From NCBI GenBank assembly GCA_025526995.1, contig JAHLKG010000008.1, forward strand, positions 186,001-250,000: a DNA stretch of 64,000 nucleotides, written 5' to 3'. Positions 24,372 through 35,185 of the stretch are shown here, in pieces. The stretch's first letter is position 1, and each line of letters starts with the position of its first letter. A program made the position numbers and the translations under genes. Origin of the DNA: Powellomyces hirtus. Taxonomy: Eukaryota > Chytridiomycota > Chytridiomycetes > Spizellomycetales > Powellomycetaceae. The notes under the pieces were generated by a model. It saw nothing but the letters and a program-made list of their open reading frames with translations. It was not told where the DNA came from and searched no databases.

Positions 24372-26219
24372 TTACGCCTTTGACCATCGTCCGCCGCCCA
24401 CTCGCATCTGGCCGCTTAATAGGCTCTTCCAATCTTCCACCAGCGCCTTCTGCAGCCCAAACACGATGAAGATCCATATTCCGACCATGCCGGTGGTGGC
24501 ATAGGCGGCAATGATGATAGCGGGTGATGGCAGGTAGTCGGCAAACATGGCCGTGCAGGTTTCTTGCGCGGTGGCTATTGGGGAGGTGACTAGACAGACA
24601 AAGAAGTCGACGACCCAGGGGTTGTTGGGAGTGGCCGTGCTGGTGACATCGGTTAGAATGGTGTAGAATATCTGTAGATGAAAAGAAAGAACATAAGACA
24701 TCTGCGGTGGGGTAGATCTGAATCAGATGTTATCGGAATACTTACGAAATATATAACATATGTGCTAACAAACACGACTCCCAGTAACAGCGCTCTCCAG
24801 TTCATGCTAACCAACTGCAACAGCTGCCGGCGCTTACTCATCGGTTTGGGCTGTTTCAAATCCGACGGGTCCGAGCTCGCCGATGTAGCCGCCGAGCTCC
24901 CCCTTGCCAGACGAGCCACACGGGCAATATGGAAAAAGGTCCACACGTTCATCACGACCGTGGGGACCATGACGGCGCCTTGGAATCCAAAGACGTATTT
25001 TACAGCAGCTTGGCTAGAGATGAAGCAGATGGGGCCCGTGGAGGCGTCGACGGTGTCGGCCATGAGGGTGATGACCGTGAGGAGGACGGGGACGCCCCAG
25101 CAGATGATCACCCCGACCGGTTTGTATCTGGCCAGCAGATTGGATTGGCGGACGATGGTGAAGTGCCTGTAAGATAAGATACCGGTTAGGTATTTATCAA
25201 AACTTGCAAAGTACAAGCAGGACCTACAAATTCCAGATCATGTAAGCTCCCCAGAGAACGGTAGCGTGGACGCCCATCAACAACCATGCTGCTTGAGCAC
25301 CGCAGACCTGGTTGTTCACCGCCGTTGAGGGCGTCACTCCGTCCGCAGCACACTGAATTTTCTTCACATCTGGCAGGGTCCATATGCTGACTGCCATCCA
25401 GATGCAGGTTGCGATTGCAAAGTGCAAGACAATGTCTGCAGGATGCTCACGTCGCCCGGGTAGCACCGAGTACGAGATGGCCACAAAGAGGGACATGACA
25501 AACGCGACAAAGTGCGAGACCTGGTGGATACGGATTTCCATCTTGAACATCCCGGGAGCGTGGAATATGTCGCCAATGGGACAGGGCCCACAGCACGGCC
25601 CGTTGCAGTAGATGGATTCAGGCGCCGACTGGTCCGGCCAGTACGGGTTTTTTACAAACGGGAACGGGCAGCTGATGTTGGCGGAGATGGACGCCAGGAC
25701 TACTTCTGATTGAACGCAGGAGACTCCGGCGGTCGTGGTGGTATCTTCAAAGTAGGGTGTGGTGCGCCTGTAGGCAAGGTCGGTTGGGGTGTCGCAGCCG
25801 GGCAAGGGGTTGAGGATGTTGTTGGCCGCGAATATCGGCCGGCAGGTTTCGAGAGCCAGGTTGCAGCTGCTCTTGCAGGTTCTCAGTTCTACTGTTGGTC
25901 CTCCAGGGGTGGCCGATGCACATCTCGGATACGTTTGCGTGCAGATCAGTTCCTGCAACAGAGCTCCGCATTCGAAGCTGACCAGCTGGACCTTCAGCAC
26001 TGCTAGCTGGGCTGGAGACTGCAGCAGGGCCGTCTCTGCTGCGATTGTGGCGGTTGGGGATAGGGAGATTGGGTAGTTGATTCCGAACCGGCTACAGAGT
26101 CCTCTGTAGCCTGGATTGGGAACACATGTCGGATTGGTGGTGGTTGTGTTGTTGGTGATCGTTTGGGCGGCAGCCGTGGTGAGGAGGGTGAGAAGACTCC
26201 ATAACCGAAGGCCTGCCAT
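24372..26219 (-). CDS. Frizzled/Smoothened-like seven-transmembrane receptor with CRD
   Basis: Class F-type G protein-coupled receptor candidate at the plasma membrane. Three exons (25228-26219, 24746-25166, 24372-24671) join in phase to 570 residues. A signal peptide (LRLWSLLTLLTTAAAQ) leads into an N-glycosylatable, cysteine-rich extracellular region of about 200 residues. Its spacing resembles a Frizzled CRD: FECGALLQELICTQTYPRC, then CKSSCNLALETCRP. A second Cys cluster (CNGPCCGPCPIGD) precedes TM1. Seven hydrophobic segments follow. After TM7 the tail is short: FGLQKALVEDWKSLLSG resembles, but does not match, the KTxxxW motif used by Dishevelled. The closest described group is probably the fsl receptors of amoebae and some basal fungi. 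The ligand is unknown. Confidence 0.85.
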
Positions 26220-27346
26220 GTTGGTGACTAGATATGCTTGCGGAGCTCCGCTCGATGTTTTCGTGAATATGGCAAGTTCTGTTCCGTTCAGAATTTGTCG
26301 TTGTGAAGAGGGGTTGGTCGTTGTGGAGTAATACCAGAAGGTTGTCGGCAGAAGCGATGTCCGCGGCGAAAAGAGTGTCCGCCGGAGGGTCTTCTAGTGA
26401 AATAAGTGATCTAAGTTGCCAAACGATCGTTTTCCATGCGTCGACCAGGGAAATGTCAGGCTCATAGCCTCCATTTTCCTTTCTCCTATGCAATAGGAAG
26501 GCTCCTTCGGCGGCAGATGGAGGAGAGGTGGCGACGTTTCTGAGGGAGGAAGGTTTGTGGCGGGGACCTGACTGCGTATGGGTGGGTGGGGTTTTGCTTG
26601 GGCGTTTGCCCCTGTGCCGCTCCGTATGTTTGGATAGAACTGGCTGTCGTACCAGGCCAATATCAGCGCGTGGCTCAGGAGAGAGTAAAGAGGGAGTAAG
26701 GAAGTAAGGGGTAAAGTCCCGACTCGGTTATTACCACTAATCGGAGGCTGGCTTCTGTTTGGTTCAACGCAAGTGTGACTTGTTTCATAGACGCGTCGCT
26801 GCCGTAATCAGCTCCGATGTGGCTTGAGCCTTCATGCGGCACGCGTCTGGCGCATAATAAAAAGCAGTGCTATTGCACATTGGCGGCGCGTTGGCGCGTG
26901 AGGGGAGAAAGTAAGAAACCATCACTCGTGAGTGTACAGTGACAGAAGATCGGGTTCTTTCATTGGGCGTTTGAAAGGCTTGAGTTGAAGCGTATCAAGT
27001 GCATATCACACATCCGACCGGTAAGGTTAGCGAAGCATGATCCCATTCAATACGGATTAATACCGAGTGTCAGAGTTTCGATTTTACCAAATTCATTGCT
27101 GGAATCAGATGCACAGCATCCAAGATTGCCCTTGACACTCTTTCACACGTCCGCAGCACCGCCAGAGTCTCATAAACCTATGAGCAATAGCTGCGGAACT
27201 GATTTCATCCCTCAGCGTTAGCTGGCATGCGGGGGCCACCATTAATTGTCCTTTTATTATCCCGCTCATATGATGGCGTAAAAAAAAAGGAAAAAAAGAC
27301 AATTGGCATAGTGGGACAAGTGACCAATAAACAAGCCCAAAGAAGT
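26220..27346. other. Upstream region of the receptor gene, no gene seen
   Basis: About 1.1 kb. Minus-strand frames just upstream of the receptor lack domains and could be 5' leader. The region also holds the 3' flank of ATG16. Confidence 0.45.
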
Positions 27347-29944
27347 CTAGGGTCCCCACCATATGATTCCACGGTCCTTTTCAGCGCTAATTACATTTTT
27401 CGGTCCCCATACAACGCCACAGATCGCAGATCTATCGATCATTCATCAGCCACAGGTTTGCAGACCAGTCCAAACTACATAATAAGCAGCATACCTATGT
27501 TCTTTCAGCACTCGCTCCGTTCGCCCACTGGCGCTCCATACGAAAAGACTGCCGTCACCAGATCCTGACGCGATATGATGCCCGTCTGGGCTGAAGCATG
27601 ACTTTGTCCAATTTGTGCCTGGGCGGAAGGATTCATGGCTGGGCATCGAAGCGTTAGTCTGATCCCGTTCAGGTCAGTGTCAGTGTCTGGCGCAGATCTG
27701 TGCTTACGAGTATGTCTTTATTGTTTGGTAGCTGTGGAGGTCAATTAGCTTGAGCGTGTTATCGCGGGACGTTGTGAGTATGGCATTTTGCGCTGTTATA
27801 AGCCGGCGATAGTCAGTAGAGGGAATGGTTAATGGAGCGCCAAGATCTGCGTACTCGGATGCATAGCCACGCCGGTGATCTGGCCGTGATGAATTCCTGA
27901 TATCTCTTTGATGAGCTGCTTAGACCGTGTATCCCATATCCGGACGTTGTTGTCGAGGTGCCCGCTGGCTATAATGGTTCTGCCTATGTCATCAGTGTTT
28001 CGGGCAGCGTGTTGGGCCGTAATGCAGGGCAGACTTACCCATCCCCATTGAGCAAGCATAAGTCATTGCAACTCGAAAGTGTAAAAATGGTATCGGCACC
28101 TATATGGAATACATGAGTCAGGCACGATCAAAACTGCGGCTGGCTGATGTACTTACAGAATCCTTTGTTCAGGTCCCAGACTTTGATTGTTCGATCGTGG
28201 GATCCAGACACCTTTCATTGAACCAGAATGAGATCAGCAACGCAGCATAAATGAACTCTGCCTCACTACTAACCACCCGGCCCGCGTCCGTAAATTTAGC
28301 AGCGAACACCTTTCCTATATGTCCGGTGAGGGTGTGCTGAAGTTGATGGCGTAAGTCTATGTAGCAGCGTGCCTTAAGCAGCGTATCATACTTTGAGCCT
28401 GCCGGTAGACACGTTCCAAATCTTTGCGGAGTTGTCGTTGCTCGTTCCCATAACGAGCTCGCTTGCGCTGTTGAATGCGATTGACATGACACTTTGCAAT
28501 GGTCCTGACAGCGTCGATTTCATTCCACCTGCGCAAGGACAGGAAGGGTGTGTTAGAACCCAGCTGTGGCCACAAGCAAGTACACCATGACGAACCTGTA
28601 TATGCATCGTACAGGATGACGCGCTTGTCGTTACCTCCCGTGGCAAGCAGATTACCGTCCGGGCTTAGTTGTATACAGTTGATTTCGGCGTCGTGAGCGC
28701 TCTGCAATGCCGGTGTCAGACATAATATCCTCGCTCTCGTCGAACCGACAAACACTTACCATTTTTTTCGTGGCCACTTGGGGAAGGAAGCTCGGGGAAA
28801 CAGCCATGCTGTACAACGGTCAGATCGATGTAAGGAAGAGAAGAGTGTTCCTGTCTCATACCCTGCATCGTATATCTTCTCTGCCGAAGAGTGCTGCCGA
28901 CTCAGAGGCGGTGATGTGGCCTTCGATTTCAAGGCACTGCAAAGTCAAACATTGAGCAACTGGTGGAAAGCTTGAGGCGTTTTGGCGCCCTCACATACAA
29001 TTCTACGTATTCATTTGCCTCATTCATTCGCGCAGCTTGCTCCTGCTTCAGCAAAATCCAACGGTCAACCAGACTTGTGTTTTCCTCTTGTAGAGTTTTC
29101 ACTTTCTTTTCCCGCTCTGCTAGCTGTTCCTCCCGTTGCACCAGTTCAAGTTGATGAGTGGCCAGCTCGTCACGCAAAATCTATGCAACGCAACAATGAG
29201 CATTGAGACTTCGTTTTTCAAATGCAACATACTGTGTGTAACTACTTGAATAACGTGATCCTTCTCTCGGATGAGCTCTTGAGCATCCCGTAGTCCAATT
29301 GAGACCGTATTGAGTTTTGCTGTCAGAGTCTGATTCCTGATGACAGGAAAAAAGACAAGGATCAATGCCGCTCGCAACGGCACTTGATGAGAGTATCCAG
29401 GGTATTGAGAACTGTACTTACTCATCTTGCAGCGTAGCTACAGTTCCATCAGCCTTCTGGACCGCCTCCATAAGCTCCAACAACTTCTGGGCGTTTTGCC
29501 CTTGGGTTTTGTACAGCTCTGATCTCTCATCTTTGAGTTTATGGACTTGCTCCTCAAGTTCTGCGAACCGGCGAGCAGAGTCAGGCGACCTGCCATGTCC
29601 AGTATAAGCCCCTCCCGGCCGACTCGATTGAAAAGTTGACACCTTTCGCAACATTCTTACCCAAACTCTTTGGCTAACGCGGCGACCTTCAATGCTTGTG
29701 CATGTTCGCCCTTCAAGGAAGACAGTTCCGATTCCAAAGTAGACGCAAGATGCCTCGCCTCGGCGTCTGTGCAAAGCAGAGAATGAGGGCACTGGACATG
29801 AAAACAAACAGCCTTGCACGACATACGAGCGGCAAAAAGTTCGGTGAACGCATCTTTTTCTCGCGCATCCCTCTCCGCAAGTCGGCTGAGGATAAGTTCA
29901 TGCCACGCGGTGCCTGGTGGAGGTTGGACAACGAGGGATGTCAT
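27347..29944 (-). CDS. ATG16: ATG16 with coiled coil and WD40 propeller (ATG16L1 type)
   Basis: Core autophagy protein that binds ATG5-ATG12 and directs lipidation of ATG8. About a dozen short exons are visible. The N-terminus (ATG at 29944) has an ATG5-binding-like helix, TAWHELILSRLAERDAREKD. A long coiled coil follows, including LQEENTSLVDRWILLKQEQ with RMNEANEYVE just after it, the ATG16 consensus. The C-terminal half holds WD repeats: EINCIQLSPDGNLLATGGND, LVMGTSNDNSAKIWNVSTGR, HTLTGHIGKVFAAKF, IIASGHLDNNVRIWDTRSKQ, NWTKSCFSPDGHHIASGSGD and a final blade ending IIWWGP. Yeast Atg16 lacks the propeller; animal, plant and amoebal ATG16 have it. Exon joins were not all solved, but order and strand agree throughout. 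Confidence 0.87.
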
Positions 29945-30256
29945 TAGAGTACTACAAATACATGTGTGAAGGTACAATTTGCCAACACGTTTTGAATGGA
30001 CGACATCGAATGAGAGGTGGTGCTAGAAATAGGGTGATGACACACGAGGTTGAATTCGTCGCGTTTACAGACTTGGATAGCTCAGATGATAATAGTTCTA
30101 GGAATGAGCGCGGGGCGCTGTTGTGATGGGCAGACAGGATTTCTATATATCAGGAAATGCCGATAGTTTCATTCGATGTAAAAACTCCGCTTGTGTACAA
30201 GTGTTCTAATAGATGAGACCAGCTAGTGGGTCATCATCGGACGCTGGCGTTGAACT
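29945..30256. other. Short intergenic gap between ATG16 and TEX9
   Basis: About 310 bp upstream of ATG16 and downstream of the TEX9-like gene. It is AT-rich with no gene seen; likely the ATG16 promoter. Confidence 0.5.
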
Positions 30257-32130
30257 TTAGACCTCCCAATTGAGCGCACGGACAAAATCTTGCTCAGCAA
30301 TCTCCAGGAGTTTGGTACTCTCGAGATGTATCTAGAAAATTGGAGTTACAGTCAGACATGGCGTTGAACGTCTCTTGAACATCTGATGCGCGCACCTTTT
30401 GCCGCTTGAGGACGTCAATCAACTGCGACTGTTTTTTGAATGCTGTGAGCAGTTCGCCTTTCTGCTTTTGTATCCGCCGGTAGTCTTGCAAAAGTTTCTC
30501 GCTGCCGCGCTTGCTTTCTTCCAATTTGTCCTATCGATAATCACACATTCAGGATCAATCATCTAGTCGACGCGGATACTAAAAAGGGCTATACCTTTGC
30601 ATCAGTGCTGGCTTTGGCGGCGAGCTGTTTTTGTCTCTCGATTTCGTCCAAAGCGCGGTTCAATCTATGAAATTTGTTTAGGGAATGAACTCCCGTGTCG
30701 AGCTTGATATTACATGCGCTCTTTACCTGACGTCTTTTGCGTTCCCCTCGGTCTCCGAATGCCGTTGCGCCCGGTTTTGTGCATCGAGATTCTAGCATCG
30801 TCAGGCAAGGCCGATTGTAAAGACTCCGGTGGGGAGAGTGTCAAAAGTTGTACGACCATCATGCAAACCTTTTTCAGCGTAAGCACTTCGGCCTCGGCAT
30901 TCTCTGCTCTCCGCTTCCAGTCCTCGATTTGAGTTTGGTACTTGTTTGTCTGTGAATGCATCGTTTGGAACGTCCGCACATTCTTGGATTTCTCGCTTTC
31001 GAGCGCTTTCACTTTGTGTTCGAGGGAGAGAATCGTGGCATTCTGCAACATGAGTGCATGTTCTTAGTCTCTGCGCTCAGTCACATCGCATTCGTTTTGC
31101 GCTGCACTTCTTTGATTCTCACCTTGACCTCATGCTGTGATATTAGTTTGCTCATGTCGTGCTCCATGACCTGGAGTTTGGCTTTGAGCAGTCGATTGGA
31201 TGCCTCAGACCCAATATCATCGCATGCATTGTCCCCGAGTGGGTGTCGACTGCTTTCAGCCATGTGGGACACATCATCATCAAGTGAAGGGCCCCGCAGA
31301 CCACTTGAACGCAGCGGTGTCAATTTTGACTCCAACAATAAACTGCGGCACATTCGCACCTTGTGGTAGAAGGTCGCTTATGTATCGCAGCCTGAGGTTT
31401 CGATGCGCTCTTTAGCTTAGGCTACAGAGAAGTAACTGTGGATTCAGCCAAGGAACATGATCCCCGAATCAAGTTTGCGACGTCCGACAGACAGACCTTC
31501 ACCGCTTTCCCAGCCGCACCAGCAGACGTGGTCGGACGCTTGCTTGCTTCCGAAGCGGGACTGCAGAACAATTTGATGAGCGTTAAAAGCTGGCAACCGC
31601 GCGACAATGAGACCTAATACCCACCCACACCCATTCTCCGCAGCTTTGCTCGCATTGGGTGCCGTCATGGGCCGCACAAGCGCAGCTTTCCCCTCTCTCT
31701 ATTCGAGAGTCACAAGGCTCGTAAGCTAACACAATTCACTGCAATATAACGTCCTATAGGTACGCACCACAACTTCCTCTGCATCTCGTACAACCCGAGC
31801 TGATTTGGATTGCAGTTCTTTGTTGAGACGTCTGGCTTCTTTGTTAGCGTATTCTTGACCCAGTTGCAGGGAATTTATAAGTCACTAACATATATTCGGC
31901 TTCTTTTTTCAAAAGCTCGGAATCGCCGTCAAATACATCCAATGCGTCGGACGCATCTCTATCGTCATCTTTGAAGGAATATTCATTTCAGTGACATGAA
32001 CCCAACCCGTTCTGCGTCATGCCTGCCTTCTTGTTACCGTTTGCCAATTTCACGCTACGCTCCGTTGACGCGTCCGATTCATCGCCTGAATCTGACTGCA
32101 CCGGGAGAAGGGCTTCCTTAGATACTTGGA
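30257..32130 (-). CDS. TEX9: TEX9-like coiled-coil cilium/flagellum protein
   Basis: Homologue of animal testis-expressed protein 9, a coiled-coil protein of ciliated lineages. Several exons match in order. An N-terminal block has SELLKKEAEYM and ARRLNKELQSKSARVVRDAE. A middle block reads DIGSEASNRLLKAKLQVMEH, close to the animal sequence. A coiled coil includes RTFQTMHSQTNKYQTQIEDW and LNRALDEIERQK. The hallmark C-terminus is KGELLTAFKKQSQLIDVLKR, then QKIHLESTKLLEIAEQDF, ending RALNWEV. The last exon ends at 30257. The start is unresolved, since no in-frame ATG precedes the acidic SDSGDESDAS stretch, so the 5' limit is approximate. It lies head to head with VPS5. Confidence 0.8.
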
Positions 32131-32349
32131 TCTGAGCACATGAAGCATCGCAGCACACTTGCCATGACTTTTCTTGAGAAAAAAATGACAGCACGCACTT
32201 CCAGTGCAAACGAGGCTTGACGGGAAACGCGTGAGGAACGTGTTTAGTCACTCACGTCACGTGGCGGAGAACGCCCGAAGAGTGCGTTGTGAGAGCTTCG
32301 GCATTGAACAAATGAGCGAAATTGAGGTGTGAATAGAACGAACTCCAGC

Positions 32350-34953
32350 ATGGACTTTGACCCTCTATCGCATTCCAATGTCTGGGCTGACGAGCTTCCC
32401 GATCGGCCGATCCCGCCAGCCACCCCTACACCCGAGCCTCTGGAAGAGCCGGTCGTCACATTCCCACCACCAACCGTTCCGAGCCCGGAGCCACCCCAAT
32501 CTTCGGTGATCCCCGCTGCTGCCGCACCTCTACCTTCGCCGCCCGTGTCAGTTCCGCATCCATTGGGTGAAGACTTTAGAGATTTTAATTACGGGATCGC
32601 AGATCCGCATCAAGAAGAAGAACCATCTTTTTCTCTGGGGTTGTCGGAGGCAGCCAACTCGTCAGTTATCCCCGTTTCCTCACCGGTCCAACCGCCGGAC
32701 TTGCCACTTGCGAACCCACTGGTTGAAAACTTCCGGGATGTCCATTACGGAGCCATAGATCCGCATGAAGACGCACCCTTCTCACTAACCCTTTCGAACG
32801 CGCCCGACAATGCCTCCATCCTCCCCTTTCCACCATCGATCAAATCGCACTCGGACGACGACCCCGCCTTCCCACCTTACGATGACGCAGCCATACCCCA
32901 ATTCCCAGCTGCAGTGCGCCGATCGTTTACCAAAGTTATCTATGATCCGCTTACGAGCAGTCTAGGGCCATCCTATGTTTCGAAAACTTCCCCACAAAGC
33001 TATCCTGAGGAGGACAGAGGCCGATCGAGGCCAGTCTCAGCCGAGCAAGCCCCGCCGCCTCCTGTGCCCGACAAGGATGCGTCACCCCGAGCCTACAAGG
33101 TGCGATCACGCTTACTGAGTTGGTGATTTGGCCTTGCAGTTAATGGATGTCAAGCGTAGAAGCCAACCCGTCCACCAGCAGAGCCAAAGTATCAGTTCCA
33201 GTGCGATGTGACAGATCCAATGAAAGTAAACCAGGCAGTGGGATCTTACGTCGTGTATAGGGTGAAGACGCAGGTAAAGGCCTCCTGCAACGTTGACTTG
33301 ATACAAGCCACATCTAAATCGCCTTCGGTCGTGATCAGACAAATTCCCCATTATATCGCAGCTCAGAAGTAACCGTCAACCGACGATTCAGCGATTTCTA
33401 CTGGTTATTCGATAAGCTCGTATTACAACACCCTGGCATCATAATACCGCCAGTACCCGAGAAACAAACGTTAGGTACAACCGACAGAACCGTGTGCTCG
33501 CAGACGCGCGTTATCCTGAGATGTTTTTTTTACACTGTAGGACGCTTTCAGGAAGAGTTTGTGGAAAGCCGAAGAATGGGCCTCGAATACTTTATGCGAA
33601 AAGTGGTATCTCACCCGATTCTGCAGGATGATACAGATCTGAGGGCGTTTCTGGAGTCCGAGACATTCCTAGCCGATGTAAGAGCGGCCACCCCCCCCCC
33701 CCCCCTCGATGTGTTCCCGCAGACCTCTTTTTGCTGACCACCGACGCAGAGGAAGAAACAGGAATCTAAAGGATTCCTTGGCGTATTCGGCGGAACGTCG
33801 TCACCATCGACATCAGCTCCATCCATCAAAATCGAAGTTGACCCGGTGAGTAAACACCTGTGCGCCGCCTGAGGCCGAACCCCCCTTTCAATCTCCAATC
33901 TGACAGAAAAACGAACTACTCAGGCCTTTGAAACACGCCGAAACCGCATTGAAGCATTCGAACCTCAGCTCCGGGCGCTATCGCGCGCGCTCGACGAATG
34001 GCAGCGCCTCCACGCCGATTTGAGTCTGGCGACCCACGAAATCGCCACCAGTTTACAGCAGCTCGCCAATATCGACGTTACGAAACCCATTGCGAAAAAC
34101 TTTACCGCGCTTTCGGATATACATAAGCAGGTTACGGATTTGCAAGAAAAACAGGTAGCGGCCCTTCAGGCAAATGCGGTTTACAAAGGGGGGAATGAAT
34201 CACAGCGCCCCTGTACTGATACTCTCCGCATTAGGCAAAACATGATATCGTGGCCCTGGACTCCAATGCGCAGTACTATATTCGAGTCGTGAATTCCGTC
34301 AACGTACGTAAAAAACGTGTGAAATGCATCTCGGGACTGTGTCATATTCGCGATCGTTTTTTTTTTTTTTTTTTTTTTTTTTTTGACGGAGGAGATTGAT
34401 GAATCCTGTGTGACATGATTTTGTTTTTTTTTTCAGCTCGCGTTCACGTCCCGCGCACGGGCCTACCAAGCATGGCAGGCCAGCTCGAGCGCCTTGCAGA
34501 GGAAACGCGAGACGCTGGACAAGCTGCATGCGGCGCGCGCAACGCGTTCAGATAAGATCACGGCTACGATCAGCGAGATTGATGAGGTGTGTGTATGGGT
34601 GTGTGTGTTGTGTTAAGAGTGAGGTCGTGGATGTTTATATGTGTTGTGGGATTTGCCAGCTCGAACATCAAACCCACGTGGCCGAAACCGTTTTCCACAA
34701 CGTGTCGGCCAATCTGCGGTTCGAACTGGACCGCTTTGATGCCGACATGAACACAGACTTTCTGCACGCCATGCGATCGTTCCTGCACGCGTTTGTCGAG
34801 TCGCAACGAGAGGTAAAAATTGCGACATTTTTCGCATTTTTATTCCCCGCTTTCATCACCATGCATTTCTTTCGCCCCTCCCCTCACAAACCCGTATTAC
34901 TTTTGCAGATAACCGAGTTATGGGAATCATATAATCCGATACCAATGTACTAG
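32350..34953 (+). CDS. VPS5: Sorting nexin Vps5/SNX1 (PX-BAR, retromer)
   Basis: Membrane-bending subunit of the retromer sorting-nexin coat that recycles receptors from endosomes to the Golgi. Exon 1 (32350 to about 33099) encodes a 250-residue proline-rich disordered region with a duplicated (G/V)E(D/N)FRD-type motif. A PX domain follows, with RRFSDFYWLFDKLVLQHPG and IIPPVPEKQTLG, then RFQEEFVESRRMGLEYFMRK. The BAR domain begins near AFETRRNRIEAFEPQLR, contains LQQLANIDVTKPIAKNF, and ends ITELWESYNPIPMY, typical of Vps5. About nine exons. The ATG at 32350 is the first in frame. One intron holds a long T-run. Confidence 0.93.
34356..34385 (+). repeat. Poly-T run in a VPS5 intron
   Basis: A run of roughly 25 T bases lies inside an intron of the BAR-domain part of VPS5. 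Confidence 0.8.
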
Positions 34954-35185
34954 CAGGAGGAGCATGTCTCTTCGATTGCCGCTTCTTCTCTTTCTCACGT
35001 TTCCCAACCCTTCTTCTTTTTTCTCTTTTTTTGGAAATGATACGATCTTTTTTTCTTCTTTCAATTTGGCTGCTCTTTATTTGAATAATGAATTTTGTGA
35101 TGCAAATATTTCCGATCCGATTGTTAAGAATGAGAATGCGCCGAAATATATTGGTGCGGGGTAACAACTTCCGTGCAACAAATCA

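Noticed and set aside
32329..32349. Earlier start for VPS5
   Set aside because: It would use GTG; the ATG at 32350 is the first true start codon.
34356..34385. Poly-T run as a retrotransposon tail
   Set aside because: No target duplication or retroelement sequence adjoins it; it is an intronic homopolymer.
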